6,554 nt of DNA from NCBI GenBank assembly GCA_002170355.2, contig NHET02000135.1, forward strand, positions 8,932-15,485, in the 5' to 3' direction. A program made the position numbers and the translations under genes. The stretch comes from Gammaproteobacteria bacterium TMED92. Lineage in GTDB: Bacteria; Pseudomonadota; Gammaproteobacteria; Pseudomonadales; Azotimanducaceae. Positions 1 through 5,618 of this stretch are shown here, piece by piece (position 1 is the stretch's first letter; each line of letters opens with the position of its first letter). The notes under the pieces were generated by a model, which saw only the letters and a program-made list of their open reading frames with translations, had not been told where the DNA came from and searched no databases.

Positions 1-548
1 GTCGCCATACCCACAGCGATCCCCGTGCTGCCGTTCAACAACAAATACGGTACTTGTGCAGGCAGTAACTTGGGCTCGTCTACGGTGCCATCGAAATTCG
101 CGACGTAGTCAACGGTGCCTTGGCGAGACTCCGCCAACAGCAAATCCGCATACTTTGACAGCCGCGCCTCGGTGTAGCGCATGGCAGCAAATGACTTAGG
201 ATCATCTGGTGCGCCCCAGTTGCCCTGACCGTCAACCAGTGGATAGCGGAAGGAGAATGGCTGAGCCATAAGCACCATGGCCTCGTAACAGGCACTGTCG
301 CCGTGAGGGTGGAACTTGCCTAGTACGTCACCGACGGTGCGGGCGGACTTAACAAATTTTGCCTGGCTGTTTAGACCCAACTCGCCCATCGCATAGATTA
401 TCCGCCGTTGTACCGGCTTCAGGCCATCGCCAATGTGCGGCAGCGCCCGGTCATTGATGACGTACATCGAATAGTCGAGATAGGCGCGCTCGGTGTACAA
501 AGACAACGGCATGGTCTCTTGGTCGCTGGTTTGGATTTCATCATCCAT
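1..548 (-). CDS. parC: DNA topoisomerase IV subunit A (ParC), N-terminal part, cut by the window edge
   Basis: ParC is the DNA-cleaving subunit of topoisomerase IV, which with ParE unlinks daughter chromosomes in the cytoplasm. The 182 codons seen (start ATG at 548-546) cover the start of the winged-helix/breakage-reunion domain. They include [20 protein letters not shown], the [12 protein letters not shown] motif, the [12 protein letters not shown] segment and AAMRYTE with the catalytic tyrosine at Tyr125 (Tyr120 in E. coli). The fragment ends in [14 protein letters not shown], shared with ParC. ParC rather than GyrA is indicated by the [20 protein letters not shown] stretch and by parE lying just upstream. 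Ser85 and Glu89 match E. coli Ser80 and Glu84, the main quinolone-resistance positions, and both are wild type. An AGGT Shine-Dalgarno (560-557) sits 8 bases before the ATG and supports this start. The gap from the parE stop is 37 bases, so the two are probably cotranscribed. The C-terminal domains lie outside the window. Confidence 0.97.
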   Translation of the reverse strand, partial: MDDEIQTSDQETMPLSLYTERAYLDYSMYVINDRALPHIGDGLKPVQRRIIYAMGELGLNSQAKFVKSARTVGDVLGKFHPHGDSACYEAMVLMAQPFSFRYPLVDGQGNWGAPDDPKSFAAMRYTEARLSKYADLLLAESRQGTVDYVANFDGTVDEPKLLPAQVPYLLLNGSTGIAVGMA

Positions 549-585
549 GGTGCTCTACCTATAATCTGTGTGCTTATGGCCGGGT

Positions 586-2481
586 CTAAGCAATTGAGGC
601 CTGGTCGCCGTTCTTTTCCAACCAAGTGCGGCGTTCCGGGGAACGCTTCTTGGCCAACAACATGTCCATTGTTTCGTCGGTTTTTTTCCCCGCATCTAAC
701 GTCAACTGCACCAAACGCCGCGTTTCTGGAACCATGGTCGTCTCGCGCAATTGCGTGGGGTTCATCTCACCTAGGCCCTTAAATCGCTGTACAACCGGAT
801 TGGCGCGCTTATTTTCTGCGGCCACCTTGTCGAGAATGGCGTTCCGCTCGGAGTCATCTAAGGCGTAATAGACGTCCTTGGCCACATCAATGCGGTACAG
901 GGGCGGCATGGCAACGTAAACATGCCCCGCAGCGACCAAAGGGCGAAAGTGTTTTACGAACAGCGCACACAACAAGGTTGCAATATGTAAACCGTCTGAA
1001 TCTGCGTCTGCCAAGATGCAGACTTTGTGATAGCGCAAGTTCGTCAAATCTGTAGAGCCAGGATCCACGCCAATCGCCAAGGCGATATCGTGCACTTCCT
1101 GAGAGCCGAGCACCTGAGTCGAATCCACCTCCCAAGTGTTGAGTATTTTGCCTCGCAACGGCAACACAGCCTGAAACTCTCTGTCTCGCGCTTGTTTCGC
1201 ACTGCCGCCCGCCGACTCACCCTCTACCAAAAACAGTTCGGCGCCTTCAGCGTCCTGACCCGAGCAATCTGCTAATTTTCCCGGCAGTGCAGGCCCAGCT
1301 GTGACCCGTTTACGAGCTACCTTTTTCGCTGCCTGTATACGTTTCTGCGCGTTATTGATCACAAGCTCTGCAATGCTCTCGCCTTCGCTCGCGTGCTCGT
1401 TTAACCACAGGCTAAATGCATCCTTGGCGGCATTAGCGACAAATACTGCGGCTTGCCGAGACGACAATCGCTCCTTGGTCTGCCCCGCGAATTGTGGGTC
1501 TGTGAGCTTAGCGCTGAGTACATAACTGCATTGCTCCCAAATGTCTTCGCCGGTGAGTTTTACGCCACGAGGGATGAGATCGCGGAATTCACAGAATTCT
1601 TTTAAGGCGTCAATTAGTCCGGAGCGCAGGCCGTTTACATGAGTACCGCCCTGAGGCGTGGGGATGAGGTTAACGTAGGACTCGGCCAGGGCGACTGGAG
1701 CATCCACCACCCACCTAAGAGCGTAATCCACCGCCTCGCCAGTACCGCTGGCACTGTGCATTACCGTGGTGAGCGGAATACACTCGGCGCCGTCCAACGC
1801 TTGCTCTAAGTACTGTTGCAGACCATCAACATAATGCCATGTTGCATTCTCGCTTGGATCTGCGGCTACGGTTAAGCTCACTCGCAACCCAGGGCAAAGT
1901 ACCGCCTTGGCACGCAACAGATGGCGCAACTTACCAACACTGATCGAGGCTGAATCGAAATAGTCGGCCTCCGGTAGAAAGGCGACGCGCGTACCCGTAT
2001 TGCGTTTTCCAACGGTGTCGACGATATCCAACGTGCTTACCGGCTCGCCCTTGGCGTAGCGCTGGCGATACAACTTGCCGTCGCGTTTGATCTCTACTTC
2101 GAGCCATTCCGACAGCGCGTTTACCACCGACACTCCAACGCCATGTAAACCACCGGAAAAATTATAGTTGTCGTTGTCGAACTTACCCCCGGCATGCAGT
2201 CGCGTAAGGATCAGTTCCACACCCGAGACTTTGTGCTCGGGGTGCTTGTCCACGGGCATACCACGCCCATCATCTGTTACTTCGACTGAGCCATCTTTAT
2301 TCAGCGCTACGGCTATTTCTCGAGCATGGCCGGCAATCGCCTCGTCGACACTGTTGTCTACGACTTCTTGAACCAAGTGATTAGGGCGCGCGGTGTCGGT
2401 GTACATACCTGGCCTGCGACGCACCGGCTCCAACCCAGACAGTACTTGTAACGATTTAGCCGAATATTCATTTGCTGCCAT
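586..2481 (-). CDS. parE: DNA topoisomerase IV subunit B (ParE)
   Basis: ParE is the ATPase subunit of topoisomerase IV. At 631 residues it matches the E. coli protein (630) end to end. The GHKL ATPase domain comes first: EVVDNSVDEA, with the catalytic Glu39 and Mg-binding Asn43, then TDDGRGMP (Asp70, Arg73) and the ATP-lid FSGGLHGVGVSVVNALS. The transducer domain follows, with PQGGTHVNGL and the QTK loop (Lys336). The TOPRIM domain has catalytic Glu420 and the DADSD triad at Asp492, Asp494 and Asp496. The RFKGLGEMNPTQLRETT motif is near the C-terminus. The tail DMLLAKKRSPERRTWLEKNGD is ParE-like and there is no long GyrB-type insert. One oddity is Glu422 where the usual motif reads EGDSAGG. 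The ATG at 2481-2479 is the first start after an in-frame TAA at 2505-2503, but only a weak GAAG stands before it. It probably forms a unit with parC downstream. Confidence 0.98.
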   Translation of the reverse strand: MAANEYSAKSLQVLSGLEPVRRRPGMYTDTARPNHLVQEVVDNSVDEAIAGHAREIAVALNKDGSVEVTDDGRGMPVDKHPEHKVSGVELILTRLHAGGKFDNDNYNFSGGLHGVGVSVVNALSEWLEVEIKRDGKLYRQRYAKGEPVSTLDIVDTVGKRNTGTRVAFLPEADYFDSASISVGKLRHLLRAKAVLCPGLRVSLTVAADPSENATWHYVDGLQQYLEQALDGAECIPLTTVMHSASGTGEAVDYALRWVVDAPVALAESYVNLIPTPQGGTHVNGLRSGLIDALKEFCEFRDLIPRGVKLTGEDIWEQCSYVLSAKLTDPQFAGQTKERLSSRQAAVFVANAAKDAFSLWLNEHASEGESIAELVINNAQKRIQAAKKVARKRVTAGPALPGKLADCSGQDAEGAELFLVEGESAGGSAKQARDREFQAVLPLRGKILNTWEVDSTQVLGSQEVHDIALAIGVDPGSTDLTNLRYHKVCILADADSDGLHIATLLCALFVKHFRPLVAAGHVYVAMPPLYRIDVAKDVYYALDDSERNAILDKVAAENKRANPVVQRFKGLGEMNPTQLRETTMVPETRRLVQLTLDAGKKTDETMDMLLAKKRSPERRTWLEKNGDQASIA

Positions 2482-2588
2482 AGCTTCACTACGCCGAATT
2501 CGTTATTAAAATTATGCACAAGGTCACAAGCCTTCGGCATGAGCCAACAGTATATCGTCTCGCCAATAGAATAGCCCTGCTCGCCCCG
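2482..2588. other. cpdA-parE intergenic gap
   Basis: This 107-base gap separates the cpdA-like stop from the parE start; in E. coli and Pseudomonas the esterase gene yqiA occupies this place. I see no yqiA remnant beyond a short chance frame, and no terminator hairpin. On the minus strand CATAAT (2516-2511) and TATACT (2554-2549) each match the -10 consensus at 5 of 6 positions. Neither has a good -35 box at 16-18 bases, so a separate parE promoter is possible but unproven. Confidence 0.5.
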
Positions 2589-3335
2589 CTAACTTATGCG
2601 CCTAACAGTTCTTTTAATCTTTCCATCATCTTGTAACTCCAGCCATTGATAGCCTGGAGCTGCTGTGTCCAATGCGAATCTGTGACTGCGCGGCTGAAAC
2701 TGAAAACAGGTAGACGGCACGCCATATACCGGCCAAGGACCCACCGCGTCTGCAATATCTTGATGCACATGACCGAATACCGCACCTCGCAGTCGCTGCT
2801 CGCTGACGGCATGTAGCCAGTTCATTAACTCCAGCGGGCCAATAAGCCGATCTTTGTCGAGCCATGGACACTGAACGTCTACCAGCGGGTGGTGGGTCGC
2901 CAACAACACATGGCGCGCCGAGGTATGTATTAACGCCTGTTGTGCTGCCTGGCGATCCGCCTCGGTCACTAAGGATTTAGGTTTGTCGTCTTCGTGGCTG
3001 TCTAGTGCCAACAATTGCCAATCCGACCACACAATACTTTGCATCGGCAGTTCGGCGTCTTGCATCGCTTGTAATACATCATGATTACCGGGCAGGCATA
3101 GCAGTGGGCCGCTGAAATGTTCGGAGACGATGTTGTAGAAACGCCGATAGACCTCTTGGATCGGCAAATGCGCCAAGTCGCCTGAGGCAATCAGTGCGTC
3201 ACAGCGCGATGGACTTATTTCAGCGAAAGCATGTTGCAGGACGCTTATGAGCGTTGCTTCGGTATCTGTTTCTAGCAGCGTCTCGCCCGCTGCCACTAGG
3301 TGGCAGTCGCTAATATGCAGTACACGTCTTGGCAA
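2589..3335 (-). CDS. cpdA: CpdA-like 3',5'-cyclic-AMP phosphodiesterase (calcineurin-like metallophosphoesterase)
   Basis: This is a cytoplasmic metal-dependent phosphodiesterase of the class III CpdA family, expected to hydrolyse cAMP to AMP and so dampen CRP signalling. The 248 residues carry the metallophosphoesterase blocks in order: ISDCH (Asp10, His12), ASGDLAH (Asp53), LPGNHD (Asn84, His85), THHP (His148, His149) and GHVHQ (His189, His191). The late segment VPSTCFQFQP followed by ALDTAAPGYQWLEL matches the C-terminal part of E. coli CpdA (ATPSTCVQFKP, TLDTIAPGWRTLEL), which supports CpdA over other members of the fold. E. coli CpdA is 275 residues, so this one lacks most of the N- and C-terminal extensions. 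The start is TTG at 3335-3333, 5 bases after the upstream stop, with no clear Shine-Dalgarno. The only earlier in-frame candidate is CTG at 3344-3342, after an in-frame TAG at 3347-3345. The position between the DUF1249 gene and parE is the conserved one. Substrate is inferred from family and context. Confidence 0.9.
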   Translation of the reverse strand: MPRRVLHISDCHLVAAGETLLETDTEATLISVLQHAFAEISPSRCDALIASGDLAHLPIQEVYRRFYNIVSEHFSGPLLCLPGNHDVLQAMQDAELPMQSIVWSDWQLLALDSHEDDKPKSLVTEADRQAAQQALIHTSARHVLLATHHPLVDVQCPWLDKDRLIGPLELMNWLHAVSEQRLRGAVFGHVHQDIADAVGPWPVYGVPSTCFQFQPRSHRFALDTAAPGYQWLELQDDGKIKRTVRRIS

Positions 3336-3340
3336 GAATA

Positions 3341-3850
3341 TCAGCTACCGAGATCTGGCAGCCCATCCATGGCTCCGCCCACCGCAAGGCAGTAGCGCAG
3401 GTACTCGCCAAGGAATTGATTAAGCTGGGCTTTTTCATCGCGCTGTCGCATGCGCCGATTGGGCAATTCATAACTGCCATGGAAACGATTTTGATGTTGG
3501 TACTCAACCACCTCAGCGCTCTTCGCATCGTGATACATGCGAATACGCATATTGGGGCTGCGGCCCCAACTAAGCTGCGGTCGTTGCACAAGTTGGATCA
3601 ACGTGGTGTAGCGGCTGCGCTCCAACACCCGTAATTCGACCAGCGTGCGCTTGGTTGCTTCGTCGCTTGTTCCTAGTAATGAAATACAACGCACTTGCTC
3701 CTGCCGAACGGCAGGGAACAAACGCATTAGGCGCTCGTAATTCAAGTCACACTCGGCCATGTGCGCGACTAAGTCTATGGTGTATTGGCGTCGATAACGC
3801 GAAGAAAATGCTCTGTTCGTGAAGCCGCCCGTGGCAAAGCCGTCGGCCAA
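3341..3850 (-). CDS. yqiB: DUF1249 family protein (YqiB-like), function unknown
   Basis: This belongs to the small DUF1249/YqiB family, whose biochemical role is not known. The 169-codon frame aligns by eye with E. coli YqiB (140 residues). YTIDLVAHMAECDLNYERLMRLFP corresponds to its [24 protein letters not shown] region. SRYTTLIQLVQ corresponds to TRYTTLVTIEQ, MRIRMYHDAKSAEV to MTVRLYHDAMVAEV, and QRDEKAQLNQFLGEYLRYCL to [20 protein letters not shown]. No signal peptide or membrane segment is seen. The N-terminus is uncertain. TTG at 3850-3848 is the only standard start codon before the conserved part and has no Shine-Dalgarno, yet the frame stays open to 3970. The annotated start gives about 20 residues more than YqiB. 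The stop lies 5 bases before the cpdA-like gene, so the two are surely cotranscribed. In relatives nudF lies just upstream; here it is absent. Confidence 0.85.
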   Translation of the reverse strand: MADGFATGGFTNRAFSSRYRRQYTIDLVAHMAECDLNYERLMRLFPAVRQEQVRCISLLGTSDEATKRTLVELRVLERSRYTTLIQLVQRPQLSWGRSPNMRIRMYHDAKSAEVVEYQHQNRFHGSYELPNRRMRQRDEKAQLNQFLGEYLRYCLAVGGAMDGLPDLGS

Positions 3851-3952
3851 CGCAGTTGAACGACTGAGGATTTCTTCGGTTGTTTCTGGCCGTTTATCGA
3901 TGACTCTTCTCTCGTACGACTGGCAAACCTCACCTAAGGATTGCGCCGCACG

Positions 3953-3981
3953 AATATAGCGAGGCCGAGGCTACAGGTCAC
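3953..3981 (-). promoter_or_regulatory. Candidate sigma-70 promoter for the leftward yqiB-cpdA-parE-parC unit
   Basis: On the minus strand GTGACC (3981-3976, 4 of 6 to TTGACA) is followed after exactly 17 bases by TATATT (3958-3953, 5 of 6 to TATAAT). Transcription would begin near 3945, about 95 bases before the TTG start of the DUF1249 gene. It is the best-spaced pair I found in the divergent region, but it rests on consensus matching alone. Confidence 0.35.
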
Positions 3982-3987
3982 GACTTT

Positions 3988-4012
3988 AAGCAGCGGACCG
4001 TTTGCTTTTTTT
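3988..4012 (+). terminator. Weak terminator-like hairpin with T-run
   Basis: On the plus strand AAGCA (3988-3992) can pair with TGCTT (4003-4007) around a 10-base loop, and seven T residues follow from 4006 to 4012. The stem is short and A/T-rich, and no plus-strand gene ends here, so this may be chance or may act on a short antisense or leader transcript. Confidence 0.2.
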
Positions 4013-4152
4013 GACAAAAAACTAGGAGATTTTCACGCAGCGCGCCGTAACCTTGGCCGCTCGTCGGGAAAAGTGTTAAGAAAAGTAACAAATGTCCACT
4101 TTGGCCGTTAACCTGGGTACACTCCGCCTCCGCGCTGTTTATGCCAAAGATG

Positions 4153-4168
4153 AAGCAAAAGATTGCTT
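4153..4168 (+). promoter_or_regulatory. Small hairpin in the tolC 5' leader
   Basis: AAGCAA (4153-4158) and TTGCTT (4163-4168) form a perfect 6-pair stem with a 4-base AAGA loop. It ends 11 bases before the AGGA ribosome-binding site of tolC. A competing pairing, CCAAAG (4144-4149) with CTTTGG (4166-4171), uses part of the same 3' arm. Only two pairs of the main stem are G-C, so it would be weak. A regulatory role is inference. Confidence 0.3.
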
Positions 4169-4179
4169 TGGTGACTTTT

Positions 4180-4183
4180 AGGA
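4180..4183 (+). promoter_or_regulatory. Shine-Dalgarno of tolC
   Basis: AGGA at 4180-4183 lies 7 bases before the ATG at 4191. It favours that start over the second in-frame ATG at 4209, which would also leave a workable signal peptide. Confidence 0.6.
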
Positions 4184-4190
4184 CCAGTTT

Positions 4191-5618
4191 ATGTGCACCG
4201 TAAAATCTATGAGTAAGTCTCTGACCACTGCCTTGCTAGTGTGCTCCGGCATCGTTTGCAACTCAGCTGCCTACGCCGTCGATCTGCTGGGTGTGTACCA
4301 AACTGCAGCGGAGCAAGACCCGGTAATTGGCGCGGCTAAAGCCGCCTACGCTGCAACCAAGGAACAACTGCCCCAAGCCAGATCTGCGTTGTTGCCGAAT
4401 CTGGGGGGCAATGTGAGTACCAGTAAAAATGTGCGCGAATTCCCTGGCGCTATCGACACTAACCCCGCCAGCCCGACGTTTGGCCAAAGTTACCAGGGCC
4501 AAACCTACAACGATCACGGTTGGAACGCACAGTTGCGCCAACCCATAGTTAATGTGGCGAGCTGGTTCACAGTGGGCAGCGCCAGCGCCAGCGTTGAAGC
4601 TGCGGGTTACGACCTTGCAGCGCAAGAACAAGATCTGATTGTTCGTGTGGTCCAGGCGTATTTGAATATTTTGCGCGCCCAAGACCGTTTGGACACCACT
4701 AATGCAGAAATCACCGCGGTCAAACGTCAGCTTGAACAAGTGCAGCAGCGTTTCGATGTCGGTCTTGTTGCCATTACCGACGTACTGGAATCCCAGGCGG
4801 CGTACGACAATGCGGTCGTGCGCGGTATCCAGGCAGAGGGTGATTACGCCATCAGCTTTGAAACCTTGAGCACTCTCACCGGGCAATCTTATGACTCCCT
4901 CGATCGATTGTCGGACCAGCTCCCTATTGTTGATCCAGATCCCTACAACGAGGAGACTTGGGTAGCCACAGCGATGTCAACAAATCACGGCATTAGCTCA
5001 GCCAATGCTCAGCTGAAAGCGGCTCGCCGAGACATTCGCGCGAAGCAGTCTGGACATCTACCAACGGTCGACGCCACTGTTACGCAGACCCACAACGTTA
5101 CGGGCGGCCAAAACTTTTTTGGCACCGACACGACAGAGCAGACCATTTACGGTCTGCAACTTAGCGTGCCTTTGTACACCGGCGGGCTAACTCGATCGCG
5201 GGTACGCCAAGCGAACGCTACCGCTGATCGCGCCAAAGAACTTTTACTCAGCCAGCAACTCAACGTTACCCGTGACACTCGTAACCTGTATAAATCTGTG
5301 ACCACAGACGTTATTCGCGTGCGCGCGCGCTTGAAGGCCATTCGCTCAGCTCAATCGGCCTTGGAGGCCACTCAGACCGGCTACGAGGTTGGCACGCGAA
5401 ATATCGTCGACGTGCTGCAAGCTCAGCAGCGGCTCTATTCTTCGCAATTTGACTACGCCGATTCGCGCTATAACTACGTGCTCAATCTTATGCGACTAAA
5501 GCAAGTTGTTGGCACTTTGAGCCAACAAGATCTCACTGAGTTGAACACCTTTATGGATGCCAACAACCCTGTGAGCCGGGTGGTATCACTGCGCAGCATC
5601 GCCGATGAACTCAATTAA
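4191..5618 (+). CDS. tolC: TolC family outer-membrane efflux channel protein
   Basis: TolC forms a trimeric outer-membrane barrel with a long periplasmic helical tunnel. It joins RND and other efflux pumps and type I secretion systems. The 475-residue precursor starts with a signal peptide whose hydrophobic core ends at AYA, with predicted cleavage after residue 29; its cysteines are not in a lipobox. Mature sequence begins VDLLGVYQTAAEQDP, as in TolC (ENLMQVYQQARLSNP). The two-fold internal repeat is clear: RFDVGLVAITDVLESQAAYD (187-206, Asp197 matching E. coli Asp153) and GYEVGTRNIVDVLQAQQRLY (397-416). Tyr398 and Arg403 match the E. coli gate residues Tyr362 and Arg367. LSVPLYTGG precedes the last helices, and LGTLSQQDLTELN ends the conserved core. 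The C-terminal tail is short compared with E. coli. That protein's multi-residue periplasmic tail, which is dispensable there, is largely missing. It is divergent from the yqiB-cpdA unit and converges on waaA, overlapping it by 33 bases. Confidence 0.96.
   Translation: MCTVKSMSKSLTTALLVCSGIVCNSAAYAVDLLGVYQTAAEQDPVIGAAKAAYAATKEQLPQARSALLPNLGGNVSTSKNVREFPGAIDTNPASPTFGQSYQGQTYNDHGWNAQLRQPIVNVASWFTVGSASASVEAAGYDLAAQEQDLIVRVVQAYLNILRAQDRLDTTNAEITAVKRQLEQVQQRFDVGLVAITDVLESQAAYDNAVVRGIQAEGDYAISFETLSTLTGQSYDSLDRLSDQLPIVDPDPYNEETWVATAMSTNHGISSANAQLKAARRDIRAKQSGHLPTVDATVTQTHNVTGGQNFFGTDTTEQTIYGLQLSVPLYTGGLTRSRVRQANATADRAKELLLSQQLNVTRDTRNLYKSVTTDVIRVRARLKAIRSAQSALEATQTGYEVGTRNIVDVLQAQQRLYSSQFDYADSRYNYVLNLMRLKQVVGTLSQQDLTELNTFMDANNPVSRVVSLRSIADELN

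Larger units (their letters stand above)
3851..4190. other. Divergent intergenic region between the DUF1249 gene and tolC
   Basis: These 340 bases hold no complete gene on either strand. Positions 3851-3970 remain open in the DUF1249 frame (see findings). Positions 3971-4190 are non-coding. The stretch around 4006-4021 is a T-run, GAC, A-run quasi-palindrome. TTGGCCG occurs twice, at 4053-4059 and 4101-4107. For tolC the best -10-like box is TACACT at 4118-4123 (4 of 6), without a good -35. No TPP or other riboswitch signature is recognisable, and there is no room for nudF, which relatives carry here. Confidence 0.6.

Noticed and set aside
291..311. Possible quinolone-resistance change in ParC
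   Set aside because: The segment translates as [10 protein letters not shown], with the wild-type Ser and Glu at the two key positions.
408..782. Plus-strand frame of 124 codons across the parC start and parE end
   Set aside because: It is antisense to two certain genes and the translation shows no family features.
2511..2530. CRP-like site TGTGA-N6-GCATA upstream of parE, tempting because a cAMP phosphodiesterase is next door
   Set aside because: Only one half-site fits; the other matches TCACA at 3 of 5 positions. A genome-wide matrix scan with close relatives would be needed to revive it.
2527..2588. Possible remnant of yqiA in a short minus-strand frame (ending TGA at 2527-2525)
   Set aside because: About twenty codons with no resemblance to the YqiA C-terminus I know; too short to separate from chance.
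3329..3634. Plus-strand frame of 101 codons antisense to the DUF1249 gene
   Set aside because: The minus-strand frame here matches YqiB at several conserved blocks, so this is its shadow.
4011..4016. Perfect -35 box TTGACA on the plus strand
   Set aside because: No acceptable -10 hexamer lies 16-18 bases downstream (around 4033-4040 reads TCACGCAG), so it is not called as the tolC promoter.
4263..4886. Long minus-strand frame of 207 codons antisense to tolC
   Set aside because: It lies wholly inside the well-supported tolC gene, has no recognisable domain and no ribosome-binding site I can defend; it is a codon-bias shadow.
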